NCBI GenBank assembly: GCA_030151505.1
Contig: JASLDQ010000132.1
Coordinates: 1-7,454 of the forward strand
DNA: 7,454 nt
Reading direction: 5' to 3'
Source: Chromobacteriaceae bacterium
GTDB lineage: Bacteria; Pseudomonadota; Gammaproteobacteria; Burkholderiales; Aquaspirillaceae
The notes under the pieces were generated by a model, which saw only the letters and a list, made by a program, of their open reading frames with translations, had not been told where the DNA came from and did no database searches. Both the position numbers and the translations under genes were made by a program. This document shows positions 1 to 7,454 of this stretch, in pieces; the first letter of the stretch is position 1, and each line of letters begins with the position of its first letter.

Positions 1-251
1 CTCATGCCTTCCTCGCCGAACACGGTATCGGTGATCAGGCTGGCCGAAATCCGTCCGCCCGGCCCGCCGTCCAGCCCGACGAAGCGGGCCTCGACATGGC
101 TGCTGTCCGGCTCGAAGGACCGGGCCGTCAGCGACACCACTGCGTAGCCGAGGCCGGGGGGCGGCGTCAGGCTGCCGCCCAGTTGCGCCGCCATGCTTTG
201 GCAACCGCTCAGGATCAGGCAGGTCAACAACAGGACGAACAGGCGGCGCAT
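1..251 (-). CDS. Putative outer-membrane lipoprotein, N-terminal part (runs off the window edge)
   Basis: An open frame of 83 codons starts with ATG at 251-249 and is still open at base 1, so the C-terminal part is missing. An AAGGAG ribosome site (263-258) lies 6 nt before the start. The protein begins with a short positive stretch (MRR), a hydrophobic segment and a lipobox LSGC with the lipidated Cys at residue 17. This is a type II signal peptide. Residue 18 is Gln rather than Asp, which by the usual Lol rule suggests outer-membrane sorting. The visible mature part is Gly/Ala/Ser rich, with a beta-like stretch around GYAVVSLTARSF, and I do not recognise the family. It lies 145 bp downstream of nrdA on the same strand and could be read through from nrdA or have its own promoter; I see no strong promoter. 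The gene is well supported, its function is unknown. Confidence 0.8.
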   Translation of the reverse strand, partial: MRRLFVLLLTCLILSGCQSMAAQLGGSLTPPPGLGYAVVSLTARSFEPDSSHVEARFVGLDGGPGGRISASLITDTVFGEEGM

Positions 252-341
252 GACGGACTCCTTGGCAGCGATGGGCATGCAGCAAGCCTAGCGCAAACGC
301 TCGGCAAGCGTCGGTGCCTTGTTCCGCCAACCGGCCGGAGC

Positions 342-365
342 GCTCATCGGCCATCGGCCGTGAGC
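342..365. repeat. Imperfect hairpin between nrdA and the lipoprotein gene, possible weak terminator
   Basis: On the minus strand GCTCACGGCC pairs with GGCCGATGAGC across a GAT loop, giving 10 bp with one bulged A. It begins 32 bases after the nrdA stop codon (399-397). No T-run follows, so intrinsic termination is doubtful. It could also act as a 3' stabilising structure for nrdA mRNA. Confidence 0.35.
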
Positions 366-396
366 CGCGATACCGGCGCGGTGGTGGACGACACGC

Positions 397-3192
<2,796 letters not shown>

Positions 3193-3213
3193 GAAATGGG
3201 GCTCCCAAGGGCG

Positions 3214-3238
3214 AAAACCGGCCATCGAGGCCGGTTTT
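3214..3238. repeat. Perfect 10-bp hairpin in the nrdA leader, attenuator- or terminator-like
   Basis: AAAACCGGCC (3214-3223) and GGCCGGTTTT (3229-3238) form a perfect inverted repeat with a 5-nt loop. It lies between the predicted nrdA promoter and the ribosome site. On either strand the stem ends in four T residues, the shape of a short intrinsic terminator. An in-frame upstream ATG (3225-3223) sits in the loop and right arm as read on the minus strand. The symmetry is seen directly; a role as leader attenuator, mRNA stabiliser or block to transcription from the gap is inference. Confidence 0.6.
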
Positions 3239-3249
3239 GATCAATAAAT

Positions 3250-3265
3250 GCACAACATCTAGCTG
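3250..3265. promoter_or_regulatory. Second, weaker NrdR box upstream of nrdA
   Basis: GCACAACATCTAGCTG matches about 10 of 16 positions of the NrdR box consensus ACACWATATATWGTGT; the left arm is good, the right arm poor. Support comes mainly from spacing: exactly 16 bp separate it from the stronger box, and NrdR boxes occur in pairs with about 15-16 bp between them. It lies downstream of the predicted transcription start. Confidence 0.5.
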
Positions 3266-3281
3266 CTGTTTCGCGTTTCAG

Positions 3282-3297
3282 ACACAAATGCTAGTGT
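3282..3297. promoter_or_regulatory. NrdR box overlapping the nrdA promoter
   Basis: ACACAAATGCTAGTGT matches the NrdR consensus ACACWATATATWGTGT in both 6-base arms (ACACAA and TAGTGT); only the four central bases differ. NrdR is the ATP/dATP-sensing repressor of ribonucleotide reductase genes. The box covers the predicted -10 hexamer of nrdA, so bound repressor would block RNA polymerase. It is 90 bases upstream of the nrdA start codon. Confidence 0.72.
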
Positions 3298-3316
3298 CAG
3301 TTTTTGTATTGGACAA
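3288..3316 (-). promoter_or_regulatory. Predicted sigma70-type promoter for nrdA
   Basis: On the minus strand TTGTCC (3316-3311) is followed after exactly 17 bp by TAGCAT (3293-3288); each hexamer matches 4 of 6 consensus bases. Transcription would start near 3281 and give a leader of about 90 nt holding the second NrdR box and the 10-bp hairpin. The hexamers are only moderate, but overlap with the NrdR box supports the placement. Confidence 0.5.
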
Positions 3317-3648
3317 GTCTTGACGTGGCGGACCGGAGCTGGATGCGATGAGGGGAGCGCTCCGGAAAACCAAGTGGAGCAGGGACTTGGGCGCTTGCCA
3401 GGGCAGAAAACTTTTTTGTACGAGTCATGAAAATGCGGGGCCCGCTGTGTGGCGGGAGAGCAACGTATGTCGGCATTCGGCATCGCGCGGTTCCGCCGGG
3501 TGAAATGAGGGACGCGTGCCCGTGGCTGGCCGCCATATTGCCCGGCTGCTCAGGCGGGCTTCATCGGCTATCTTGAAGTGGTCGACGCCGTCCGGCGCGG
3601 CGTGCTTGTGGCCGAGGTCCGGTCCTTCTTCCGATCAGGAGTCAGCGC
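3317..3648. other. Non-coding gap between nrdA promoter and the DUF1993 gene
   Basis: I see no convincing gene here. Short open frames on the minus strand (for example 3483-3259) lack ribosome sites and recognisable sequence. Visible structure includes the perfect palindrome GGAGCGCTCC (3354-3363), which also forms the right part of a wider pair CCGGAG (3333-3338) / CTCCGG (3360-3365), and CCAAGT...ACTTGG flanking a 9-nt loop near 3370-3390. A possible plus-strand promoter is TTGCCA (3395-3400), 18 bp, then TACGAG (3419-3424); the -35 is 5/6 but the -10 is poor. A leader of over 200 nt for the downstream gene would follow if it is used. No known riboswitch was recognised. Confidence 0.4.
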
Positions 3649-4155
3649 ATGTCCCTTTCCATGTATCAAGCATCCATCCCGGTTTTCATCCGCGGTTTGA
3701 CCAATCTGGCGGCCATTCTGGACAAGGCCGAGGCCCATGCCGGGGCCAAGCACATCGAGCCGGACGTCTTCCTCAACGCCCGGCTCGCGCCCGACATGTT
3801 CCCGCTGGTGCGCCAGGTGCAGAGCGTTTCCGATGGCGCCAAGGGCTGTGCTGCGCGTCTGGCGGGCATGGAGGTGCCCAGCTATGCGGATACCGAAGCC
3901 AGTTTCGCCGAGCTGAAACAGCGTATCGCCAAGACGGTGAGCTTTCTGCAGAGCATTGCGCCGGCGCAGGTCGACGGTAGCGAGGAACGTCCGGTCACCC
4001 TCAAGGCGCGCGATCAGGAACTCCATTTCACCGGACAAACCTATCTGCTGGGTTTTGCCCTGCCCAATTTCTACTTCCACATGACCACTGCGTACGACAT
4101 TTTGCGGCACAACGGCGTGGATCTCGGCAAGCGGGATTACCTTGGCGGGGCGTGA
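3649..4155 (+). CDS. DUF1993 family protein (DinB-like helical-bundle fold expected)
   Basis: This 168-aa cytoplasmic protein has no signal peptide or membrane segment. Its start is supported by AGGAG (3637-3641) 7 nt before the ATG. The N-terminus (MYQASIPVFIRGLTNLAAILDKA), the central DMFPLVRQVQ...GCAARLAG stretch and the conserved C-terminal block (residues 138-166, LPNFYFHMTTAYDILRHNG...DYLG) fit the DUF1993 family at about its usual full length. His144 and His154 in that block are candidate conserved residues. DUF1993 proteins are mostly alpha-helical and have been linked to the DinB/YfiT-like group of small enzymes, but no reaction is established, and I assign none. The gene stands alone: nrdA is divergent across a 456-bp gap and pgeF converges from the right. 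Codon use resembles its neighbours. Confidence 0.85.
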   Translation: MSLSMYQASIPVFIRGLTNLAAILDKAEAHAGAKHIEPDVFLNARLAPDMFPLVRQVQSVSDGAKGCAARLAGMEVPSYADTEASFAELKQRIAKTVSFLQSIAPAQVDGSEERPVTLKARDQELHFTGQTYLLGFALPNFYFHMTTAYDILRHNGVDLGKRDYLGGA

Positions 4156-4179
4156 TCCCGACAGGGTCAAGCGGGGGCA

Positions 4180-4218
4180 AGCGTTGGTCTGACGGATCGG
4201 TCCGGTCCGACCAACGCT
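4180..4218. repeat. Inverted repeat just after the DUF1993 gene
   Basis: AGCGTTGGTC (4180-4189) and GACCAACGCT (4209-4218) pair perfectly over 10 bp. The 19-nt interior can add GAC/GTC pairs after one mismatch. It starts 24 bp after the DUF1993 stop codon. No T-run follows, so it may stabilise the transcript end or work with the next hairpin as a terminator. Confidence 0.45.
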
Positions 4219-4275
4219 GGATTGGCCGGCGCAGGTCGGTCGTTTCTGCGTGGGCAATGTCACCGCTATCAGCAA

Positions 4276-4303
4276 CGAGGCCTGTCCGTCTGGACAGGCC
4301 TCG
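4276..4303. terminator. Likely bidirectional terminator between DUF1993 gene and pgeF
   Basis: CGAGGCCTGTCC (4276-4287) and GGACAGGCCTCG (4292-4303) make a perfect 12-bp stem with a 4-nt loop. The gap lies between converging genes, which is where a shared terminator is expected. The following bases are only partly T-rich (TCTGCTTT on the plus strand, TTGCTG on the minus), so termination may be incomplete or factor-aided. Confidence 0.6.
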
Positions 4304-4315
4304 TCTGCTTTGCGG

Positions 4316-4341
4316 GCCGGCATCGCCGGAGCGGTGCCGGC
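4316..4341. repeat. GC-rich hairpin downstream of pgeF
   Basis: GCCGGCATCGC (4316-4326) and GCGGTGCCGGC (4331-4341) pair over 11 bp with one G-T wobble around a CGGA loop. In pgeF mRNA (minus strand) the wobble becomes an A-C mismatch. It begins 14 bases after the pgeF stop codon. There is no T-run. This is the third hairpin in a 200-bp convergent gap. Confidence 0.4.
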
Positions 4342-4355
4342 GTGCGGTGGCGGTG

Positions 4356-5090
4356 TCAGTCCAGCCAGATCAGTGATGCCATGCGGCCGGTTGTGTGGTC
4401 GCGGCGATAGGAAAAGAAGCGCTCGCGTTCGATCACCGTGCAGGTATCCCCGCCGTACACGGCGAGGCAACCCAGCGCCGCCAGCCGCTGGCGGGCAAGG
4501 GCATAGAGGTCGGCCAGATATTTGCCGTCGGCGATGGGCAGGAAGGCTTCCGCGGTCGCCGGGTCGTGCGCGAGGAATGCGGCCCGCACCTCGCCACCAA
4601 CCTCGAAGGCATCCGGGCCGATGGCCGGGCCCAGCCAGGCCAGCAGCTCGCCCCCCGCGACGTCCATCCGGGCGACGGTCGCTTCGATCACGCCGCCGAG
4701 CAATCCGCGCCAGCCCGCGTGTGCGGCACCGACCACGGTGCCGGCGCAGTCGCACAGCAGCACCGGCAGGCAGTCGGCGGTCATCACCGCGCAGACTTCG
4801 CCGGCCGCGCGGCTGATACTGGCGTCGGCGTCCGGCGGGACCGGGCCGACGTCGGCGGCATCGACCACCGCCGTGCCGTGAATCTGGTTGAGCCAGGCCG
4901 GTTCGGCCGGCAGCAGCGTGCGTAACGCGGCGCGATTGGCGGCAACCGCCGCCGGGTCGTCGCCGACGTGGGTGCCGAGGTTGAAGCTGTCGTACGGCGA
5001 CAGGCTGACTCCGCCCGTGCGGGTGGTCTGCAGGGTGCGGACGCGGGCCGGGGCGGGCCAGTCGGCTTCCAGTAGGACAGGCCTGTTCAT
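4356..5090 (-). CDS. pgeF: Peptidoglycan editing factor PgeF (YfiH / multicopper polyphenol oxidase-fold family)
   Basis: The 244-aa protein has the full set of family blocks: QTTRTGGVS (21-29), WLNQIHG with His71, MTADCLPVLL with Cys107, AAHAGWRGL with His124, GPAIGPDAFEVG (154-165) and FFSYRRDHTTGRMAS near the C-terminus. His71, Cys107 and His124 fall at the same positions as the metal-binding residues of E. coli YfiH. In E. coli the protein keeps L-Ser out of peptidoglycan precursors by acting on UDP-MurNAc-L-Ser; other members were described as laccase-like or as purine nucleoside phosphorylases, so side activities are possible. It is cytoplasmic. The ATG at 5090 is only 3 nt past the rluD stop codon (5096-5094), and a GGGGGCGAG stretch in the rluD tail is the only ribosome site, so translation is probably coupled to rluD. 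No own promoter is seen. Confidence 0.93.
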   Translation of the reverse strand: MNRPVLLEADWPAPARVRTLQTTRTGGVSLSPYDSFNLGTHVGDDPAAVAANRAALRTLLPAEPAWLNQIHGTAVVDAADVGPVPPDADASISRAAGEVCAVMTADCLPVLLCDCAGTVVGAAHAGWRGLLGGVIEATVARMDVAGGELLAWLGPAIGPDAFEVGGEVRAAFLAHDPATAEAFLPIADGKYLADLYALARQRLAALGCLAVYGGDTCTVIERERFFSYRRDHTTGRMASLIWLD

Positions 5091-5093
5091 CGC

Positions 5094-6149
5094 TTACTCG
5101 CCCCCGCGTTCGTAGATCACTTCCCAGCCGTTGTCGTCCTCGTCGTCCCAGTCCTCTTCGTCGAGATCGTCGTCGGGCATCGCGCCGCGCAACACGATCA
5201 GCAGTTCGCGCATGTCGTTGGGCGTGCGGGCCTGCCAGCTCATGGTTTCGCCGGTGGCCGGGTGGGTCAGCGACAGGCGGAAGGCGTGCAGCGCCTGGCG
5301 GCCGAAGGCTTCCAGCGCATCGCGCACTTCCGGCGTGGCGGGCATGCGCGGGTTGCCGTAGACCGGGTCGGCGGCAAGCGGGTGCTTGATGTAGGCCATG
5401 TGCACGCGGATCTGGTGAGTGCGGCCGGTTTCGAGCCGGCATTCGACCAGGGTGTGGTGCTCGAAGGCTTCCAGCGGGCGGACGTGGGTGATGGCGGGCT
5501 TGCCGGTATAGACGACCGCCATCTTGATGCGGTTTTTCGGATCGCGTCCGATCGGTGCATCGACGGTGCGCTCGGCGCCGACAATGCCGCAGGCGATGGC
5601 GCGGTAGTGGCGTTTGACCGTGCGCGCCTGCAACTGCTTGATCAGGCTGAGCTGGGCCGGCACCGTCTTGGCGACCACCATCAGCCCGCTGGTGTCCTTG
5701 TCCAGCCGGTGGACGATGCCGGCGCGCGGCACCTGGCGCAGGCCCGGTGCATGGTGCAAGAGGCCGTTGAGCAGGGTGCCGGTCCAGTTGCCGCTGCCGG
5801 GATGGGTGACGAGACCGGCCGGCTTGTCGACCACCAGAATGTGATCGTCCTCGTACACGATGGGGAAGAAGATGTCTTCGGCGACGTAGGAGGCGTCTTC
5901 CGGCAACAGCTGCTCCTCAACCTCGATGGCCTGGCCGGCATAGACCTTGGTCTTGGGCGCGACCGGCTTGCCGTCCAGGCGGACGAAGCCGTCACGGATC
6001 CACTGGGTCAGGCGGCTGCGAGAATATTCTGGCAGCATGGCGGCAAGGGCGGCGTCAAGACGTTCGCCTGCTTGTGAGTCGGGGACGACGACGACACGCA
6101 CATCGGCGATGTCGTTATAATCGTCGCAATTTCCTACGGAATCGGTCAT
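5094..6149 (-). CDS. rluD: 23S rRNA pseudouridine synthase RluD
   Basis: RluD converts uridines in helix 69 of 23S rRNA (E. coli 1911, 1915, 1917) to pseudouridine during large-subunit maturation. From the ATG at 6149 the protein has 351 residues. An S4 RNA-binding domain is seen at about residues 24-85 (AGERLDAALA...YSRSRLTQWI), followed by the RsuA/RluA catalytic domain. The active-site motif HRLDKDTSG contains the catalytic Asp150, and LETGRTHQIRVHM (239-251) and HPLAADPVYG (256-265) are typical of the family. The C-terminus adds a very acidic tail (about 326-340, DDDLDEEDWDDEDD). No clear ribosome site precedes the ATG; a GTG 57 bases upstream would extend the protein into bamD and looks less likely, while a GTG at 6101 would shorten the N-terminus. 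The start codon overlaps that of divergent bamD by two bases. pgeF follows after 3 nt, forming an operon. Confidence 0.95.
   Translation of the reverse strand: MTDSVGNCDDYNDIADVRVVVVPDSQAGERLDAALAAMLPEYSRSRLTQWIRDGFVRLDGKPVAPKTKVYAGQAIEVEEQLLPEDASYVAEDIFFPIVYEDDHILVVDKPAGLVTHPGSGNWTGTLLNGLLHHAPGLRQVPRAGIVHRLDKDTSGLMVVAKTVPAQLSLIKQLQARTVKRHYRAIACGIVGAERTVDAPIGRDPKNRIKMAVVYTGKPAITHVRPLEAFEHHTLVECRLETGRTHQIRVHMAYIKHPLAADPVYGNPRMPATPEVRDALEAFGRQALHAFRLSLTHPATGETMSWQARTPNDMRELLIVLRGAMPDDDLDEEDWDDEDDNGWEVIYERGGE
6091..6121 (+). promoter_or_regulatory. Predicted bamD promoter inside the 5' end of rluD
   Basis: A perfect -10 hexamer TATAAT lies at 6116-6121. The best -35 candidate is ACGACA (6091-6096), 4/6, at a long 19-bp spacing. 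Transcription would begin near 6128 and give a leader of about 20 nt before the bamD ATG at 6148. The element lies in rluD codons. On the other strand the same bases read TATAAC, so a weak opposite promoter core is also present. Confidence 0.55.
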
Positions 6150-6939
6150 GAAAAGAATCGCGGTAACGGTACTTTTGGCGGCGGGGCTCACGGCGTGCGC
6201 TGGCACGTCGGAACCGGCGGATGAAACGCGCGGCTGGACGGTAGAAAAGCTCTACGCCGAAGCGCGCGACGAGTTGAACAGCTCGAATTATACGCGGGCG
6301 ATCAAGTTGTACGAAACGCTGGAAGCGCGTTTCCCCTATGGGCGCTTCGCCCAGCAGTCCCAGATGGACCTGGCTTACGCCCATTTCAAGGACATGGAGC
6401 CGGCGCTGGCGCTGGCCGCGTGCGACCGCTTCCTCAAGCTGCATCCGGCTCATGCCAACGTGGACTACATCTACTACCTCAAGGGCTTGATCAACTACAA
6501 CGAGGACGGCGGCATCTTTGCCAAGTACACTGGCCAGGACCGCGCCGAGCGCGATCCCAAGGCCGCGCGCGATGCCTTCCTCGCCTTCCGCGAACTCGTG
6601 ACCCGCTTCCCGGACAGCAAGTACACGCCGGACGCGCGCGAGAAGATGAAGAGCCTGGTGGCGGGGCTGGCCGAGCACGAACTGTATGTCGCGCGTTATT
6701 ACATGCAGCGCCAGGCCTACCTGGCCGCCGCCAATCGCGCCCAGTCCATGGTCAAGGAGTTCGCCAATACCGACTACGTCGAAGAGGCGCTTGCCATCAT
6801 GGTGTCGGCCTACGACGCACTGGGCGACGCCACCCTGCGCGACAACGCTCGCCGGGTGCTGGAACTCAACTACCCGAAAAGCGCCTACCTGCAACAGCAG
6901 TGGAAGCCGCGCAGCGTGCCGTGGTACCAGTTCTGGTAA
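6148..6939 (+). CDS. bamD: Outer-membrane assembly lipoprotein BamD (ComL)
   Basis: BamD is the essential lipoprotein of the BAM complex that, with BamA, folds beta-barrel proteins into the outer membrane; the Neisseria homologue is known as ComL. The 263-aa precursor has a short type II signal peptide with lipobox LTAC and lipidated Cys17, followed by Ala18 (outer-membrane sorting). The mature part shows the family opening (WTVEKLYAEARDELNSSNYTRAIKLYETLEARFPYGRFAQQ, about residues 30-70) and successive TPR-like helix pairs (QMDLAYAHFKDMEPALALAACDRFLKLHP; YYLKGLINYN; REL..RFPDSKYTPDAREKM; LYVARYYMQRQAYLAAANRAQ). The ending VPWYQFW is unusual but in frame. Length fits the family. The ribosome site is weak (GGA about 8 nt before ATG). 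It is transcribed away from rluD-pgeF and ends in a strong terminator. Confidence 0.95.
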   Translation: MKRIAVTVLLAAGLTACAGTSEPADETRGWTVEKLYAEARDELNSSNYTRAIKLYETLEARFPYGRFAQQSQMDLAYAHFKDMEPALALAACDRFLKLHPAHANVDYIYYLKGLINYNEDGGIFAKYTGQDRAERDPKAARDAFLAFRELVTRFPDSKYTPDAREKMKSLVAGLAEHELYVARYYMQRQAYLAAANRAQSMVKEFANTDYVEEALAIMVSAYDALGDATLRDNARRVLELNYPKSAYLQQQWKPRSVPWYQFW

Positions 6940-6959
6940 GGCGTACCGCCGCAGAATCG

Positions 6960-6987
6960 AAAAAGGGAGCCATCGGCTCCCTTTTTT
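6960..6987. terminator. Bidirectional intrinsic terminator between bamD and gdx
   Basis: GGGAGCC (6965-6971) and GGCTCCC (6975-6981) form a 7-bp stem with a 3-nt loop, followed by six T residues (6982-6987). A run of five A residues before the stem gives the matching T-run on the minus strand. It lies 20 bp after the bamD stop and 12 bp after the gdx stop, so it serves both converging genes. Confidence 0.92.
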
Positions 6988-6999
6988 GCGCTCCGGGAG

Positions 7000-7320
7000 T
7001 CAGGCCGGCGTGGCCAGCTTCAGGCCGACGATGCCGGCAATGATGAAGGCCACACTCACCAGACGGGCTGGATTGGCCGGCTCGCCCAGCAGCACGATCC
7101 CGAGTATCACCGTTCCGACCGCACCGACGCCGACCCAGACCGCATAGGCGGTGCCGATGGGCAGCGTCTTCATCGCCACGCCCAGCAGCCCGAGGCTGGC
7201 TAGCATGGCAAGCGCGGTGACGAGGCTGGGCCACAGGCGAGTGAAGCCTTCGGTGTATTTGAGTCCGACGGCCCAGACGATTTCGAGCAGGCCGGCGACG
7301 AGGAGAATGAACCAGGACAT
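7000..7320 (-). CDS. gdx: Guanidinium exporter Gdx (SugE), small multidrug resistance family
   Basis: This 106-aa protein has four membrane helices (about residues 2-20, 30-50, 57-78 and 84-103), the standard SMR size. It works as an antiparallel dimer in the inner membrane and exchanges guanidinium for protons. Residues that mark the Gdx subgroup are all present: proton-coupling Glu13 ([14 protein letters not shown]), Trp16, Ser42, Tyr59 and Trp62 ([15 protein letters not shown]). This favours guanidinium export over EmrE-type broad drug efflux. The ATG at 7320 is chosen because AAGGAG (7331-7326) lies 5 nt upstream; a longer reading from a GTG at 7383 would translate through the riboswitch and add residues not typical of the family. 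A guanidine-II riboswitch precedes it, which independently supports the substrate. The gene is monocistronic here and shares a terminator with bamD. Confidence 0.95.
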   Translation of the reverse strand: MSWFILLVAGLLEIVWAVGLKYTEGFTRLWPSLVTALAMLASLGLLGVAMKTLPIGTAYAVWVGVGAVGTVILGIVLLGEPANPARLVSVAFIIAGIVGLKLATPA

Positions 7321-7325
7321 GGGGG

Positions 7326-7383
7326 CTCCTTTGTGAAAAGGGGCCGTCCCCAGCGATGGATGGAGCGGTGAGGTCGTCCTCAC
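7326..7383 (-). promoter_or_regulatory. Guanidine-II (mini-ykkC) riboswitch controlling gdx
   Basis: The gdx leader carries two hairpins with the class-defining ACGR loops. P1 is GTGAGG-ACGA-CCTCAC (7383-7368, 6 bp); P2 is GGGG-ACGG-CCCC (7351-7340, 4 bp). A 16-nt linker separates them and the AAGGAG ribosome site follows 8 nt after P2. Two short ACGR-capped stems just before the ribosome site of a sugE/gdx gene is the published architecture of guanidine-II. The 3' arm of P2 can instead pair with the ribosome site (CCTTT 7341-7337 with AAAGG 7332-7328), so guanidinium binding to the loops is expected to free the site and turn gdx on. Confidence 0.88.
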
Positions 7384-7392
7384 TTCCTGAAA

Positions 7393-7398
7393 ACGATA
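7393..7398 (-). promoter_or_regulatory. Possible -10 element for gdx
   Basis: TATCGT on the minus strand (4/6 match to TATAAT) would place the transcription start near 7386, just before P1 of the riboswitch. No good -35 is seen at normal spacing (CCCTTG at 17 bp is poor). The rest of 7399-7454 shows no gene. Confidence 0.3.
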
Positions 7399-7454
7399 CC
7401 GATCGGCGCCGCGAACAAGGGGATTGCGCGCGACGCCGGTCGGGCAGGGACAGG

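Noticed and set aside
3193..3225. An 11-residue longer NrdA start at 3225.
   Set aside because: That ATG lies in the leader hairpin and lacks a ribosome site; the ATG at 3192 has GGGAG at 9 nt and matches the usual start of the first ATP-cone.
3259..3536. Small minus-strand open frames in the gap upstream of nrdA.
   Set aside because: No ribosome site, no recognisable sequence, and they overlap the nrdA promoter or each other in different frames.
3568..5442. A 624-codon minus-strand open frame crossing the DUF1993 gene, pgeF and part of rluD.
   Set aside because: It is Arg/Pro/Ala-rich, overlaps three well-supported genes in other frames, and shows no family motif.
6150..6206. A longer RluD start from a GTG at 6206.
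   Set aside because: It would add 19 residues encoded antisense to the bamD signal peptide, with no family support; ATG 6149 is the first ATG.
7321..7383. A 21-residue N-terminal extension of the gdx product from a GTG at 7383.
   Set aside because: It would translate through the riboswitch, whereas the ATG at 7320 has AAGGAG at 5 nt and puts Glu13 at the family position.

Overview
This GC-rich window (roughly 60-65% by eye) looks like chromosomal housekeeping DNA from a betaproteobacterium. The order Neisseriales (Chromobacterium/Laribacter-like) is my best guess. That rests on the divergent bamD / rluD-pgeF arrangement, on a long class Ia NrdA with two ATP-cones, and on base composition; it is an inference, not a database match. 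No mobile element, CRISPR array, tRNA or rRNA is visible.

Layout: (1) The left edge holds the N-terminal part of a minus-strand lipoprotein gene (1-251). (2) nrdA, the large subunit of aerobic ribonucleotide reductase, is on the minus strand (397-3192). Its promoter is overlapped by one strong and one weaker NrdR box in the usual 16-bp spacing, and a perfect hairpin lies in its leader. nrdB is not in the window. (3) A 456-bp gap (3193-3648) separates nrdA from a divergent plus-strand DUF1993 gene (3649-4155). (4) Three hairpins fill the convergent gap after it. (5) rluD and pgeF form a tight minus-strand pair (6149-4356). (6) bamD runs the other way (6148-6939); its start codon overlaps that of rluD by two bases. 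It ends at a textbook bidirectional terminator. (7) gdx (sugE), a guanidinium exporter, is on the minus strand (7000-7320), preceded by two hairpins with ACGA and ACGG loops that match the guanidine-II (mini-ykkC) riboswitch.

The genes do not form one pathway. They cover DNA precursor supply (nrdA), ribosome maturation (rluD), peptidoglycan precursor editing (pgeF), outer-membrane assembly (bamD) and guanidinium detoxification (gdx). The most informative content is regulatory: the guanidine-II element with a mutually exclusive ribosome-site helix, the paired NrdR boxes, the nrdA leader hairpin, and the bamD/rluD start overlap. I found no convincing sign of a previously undescribed system; the regulatory elements belong to known classes.
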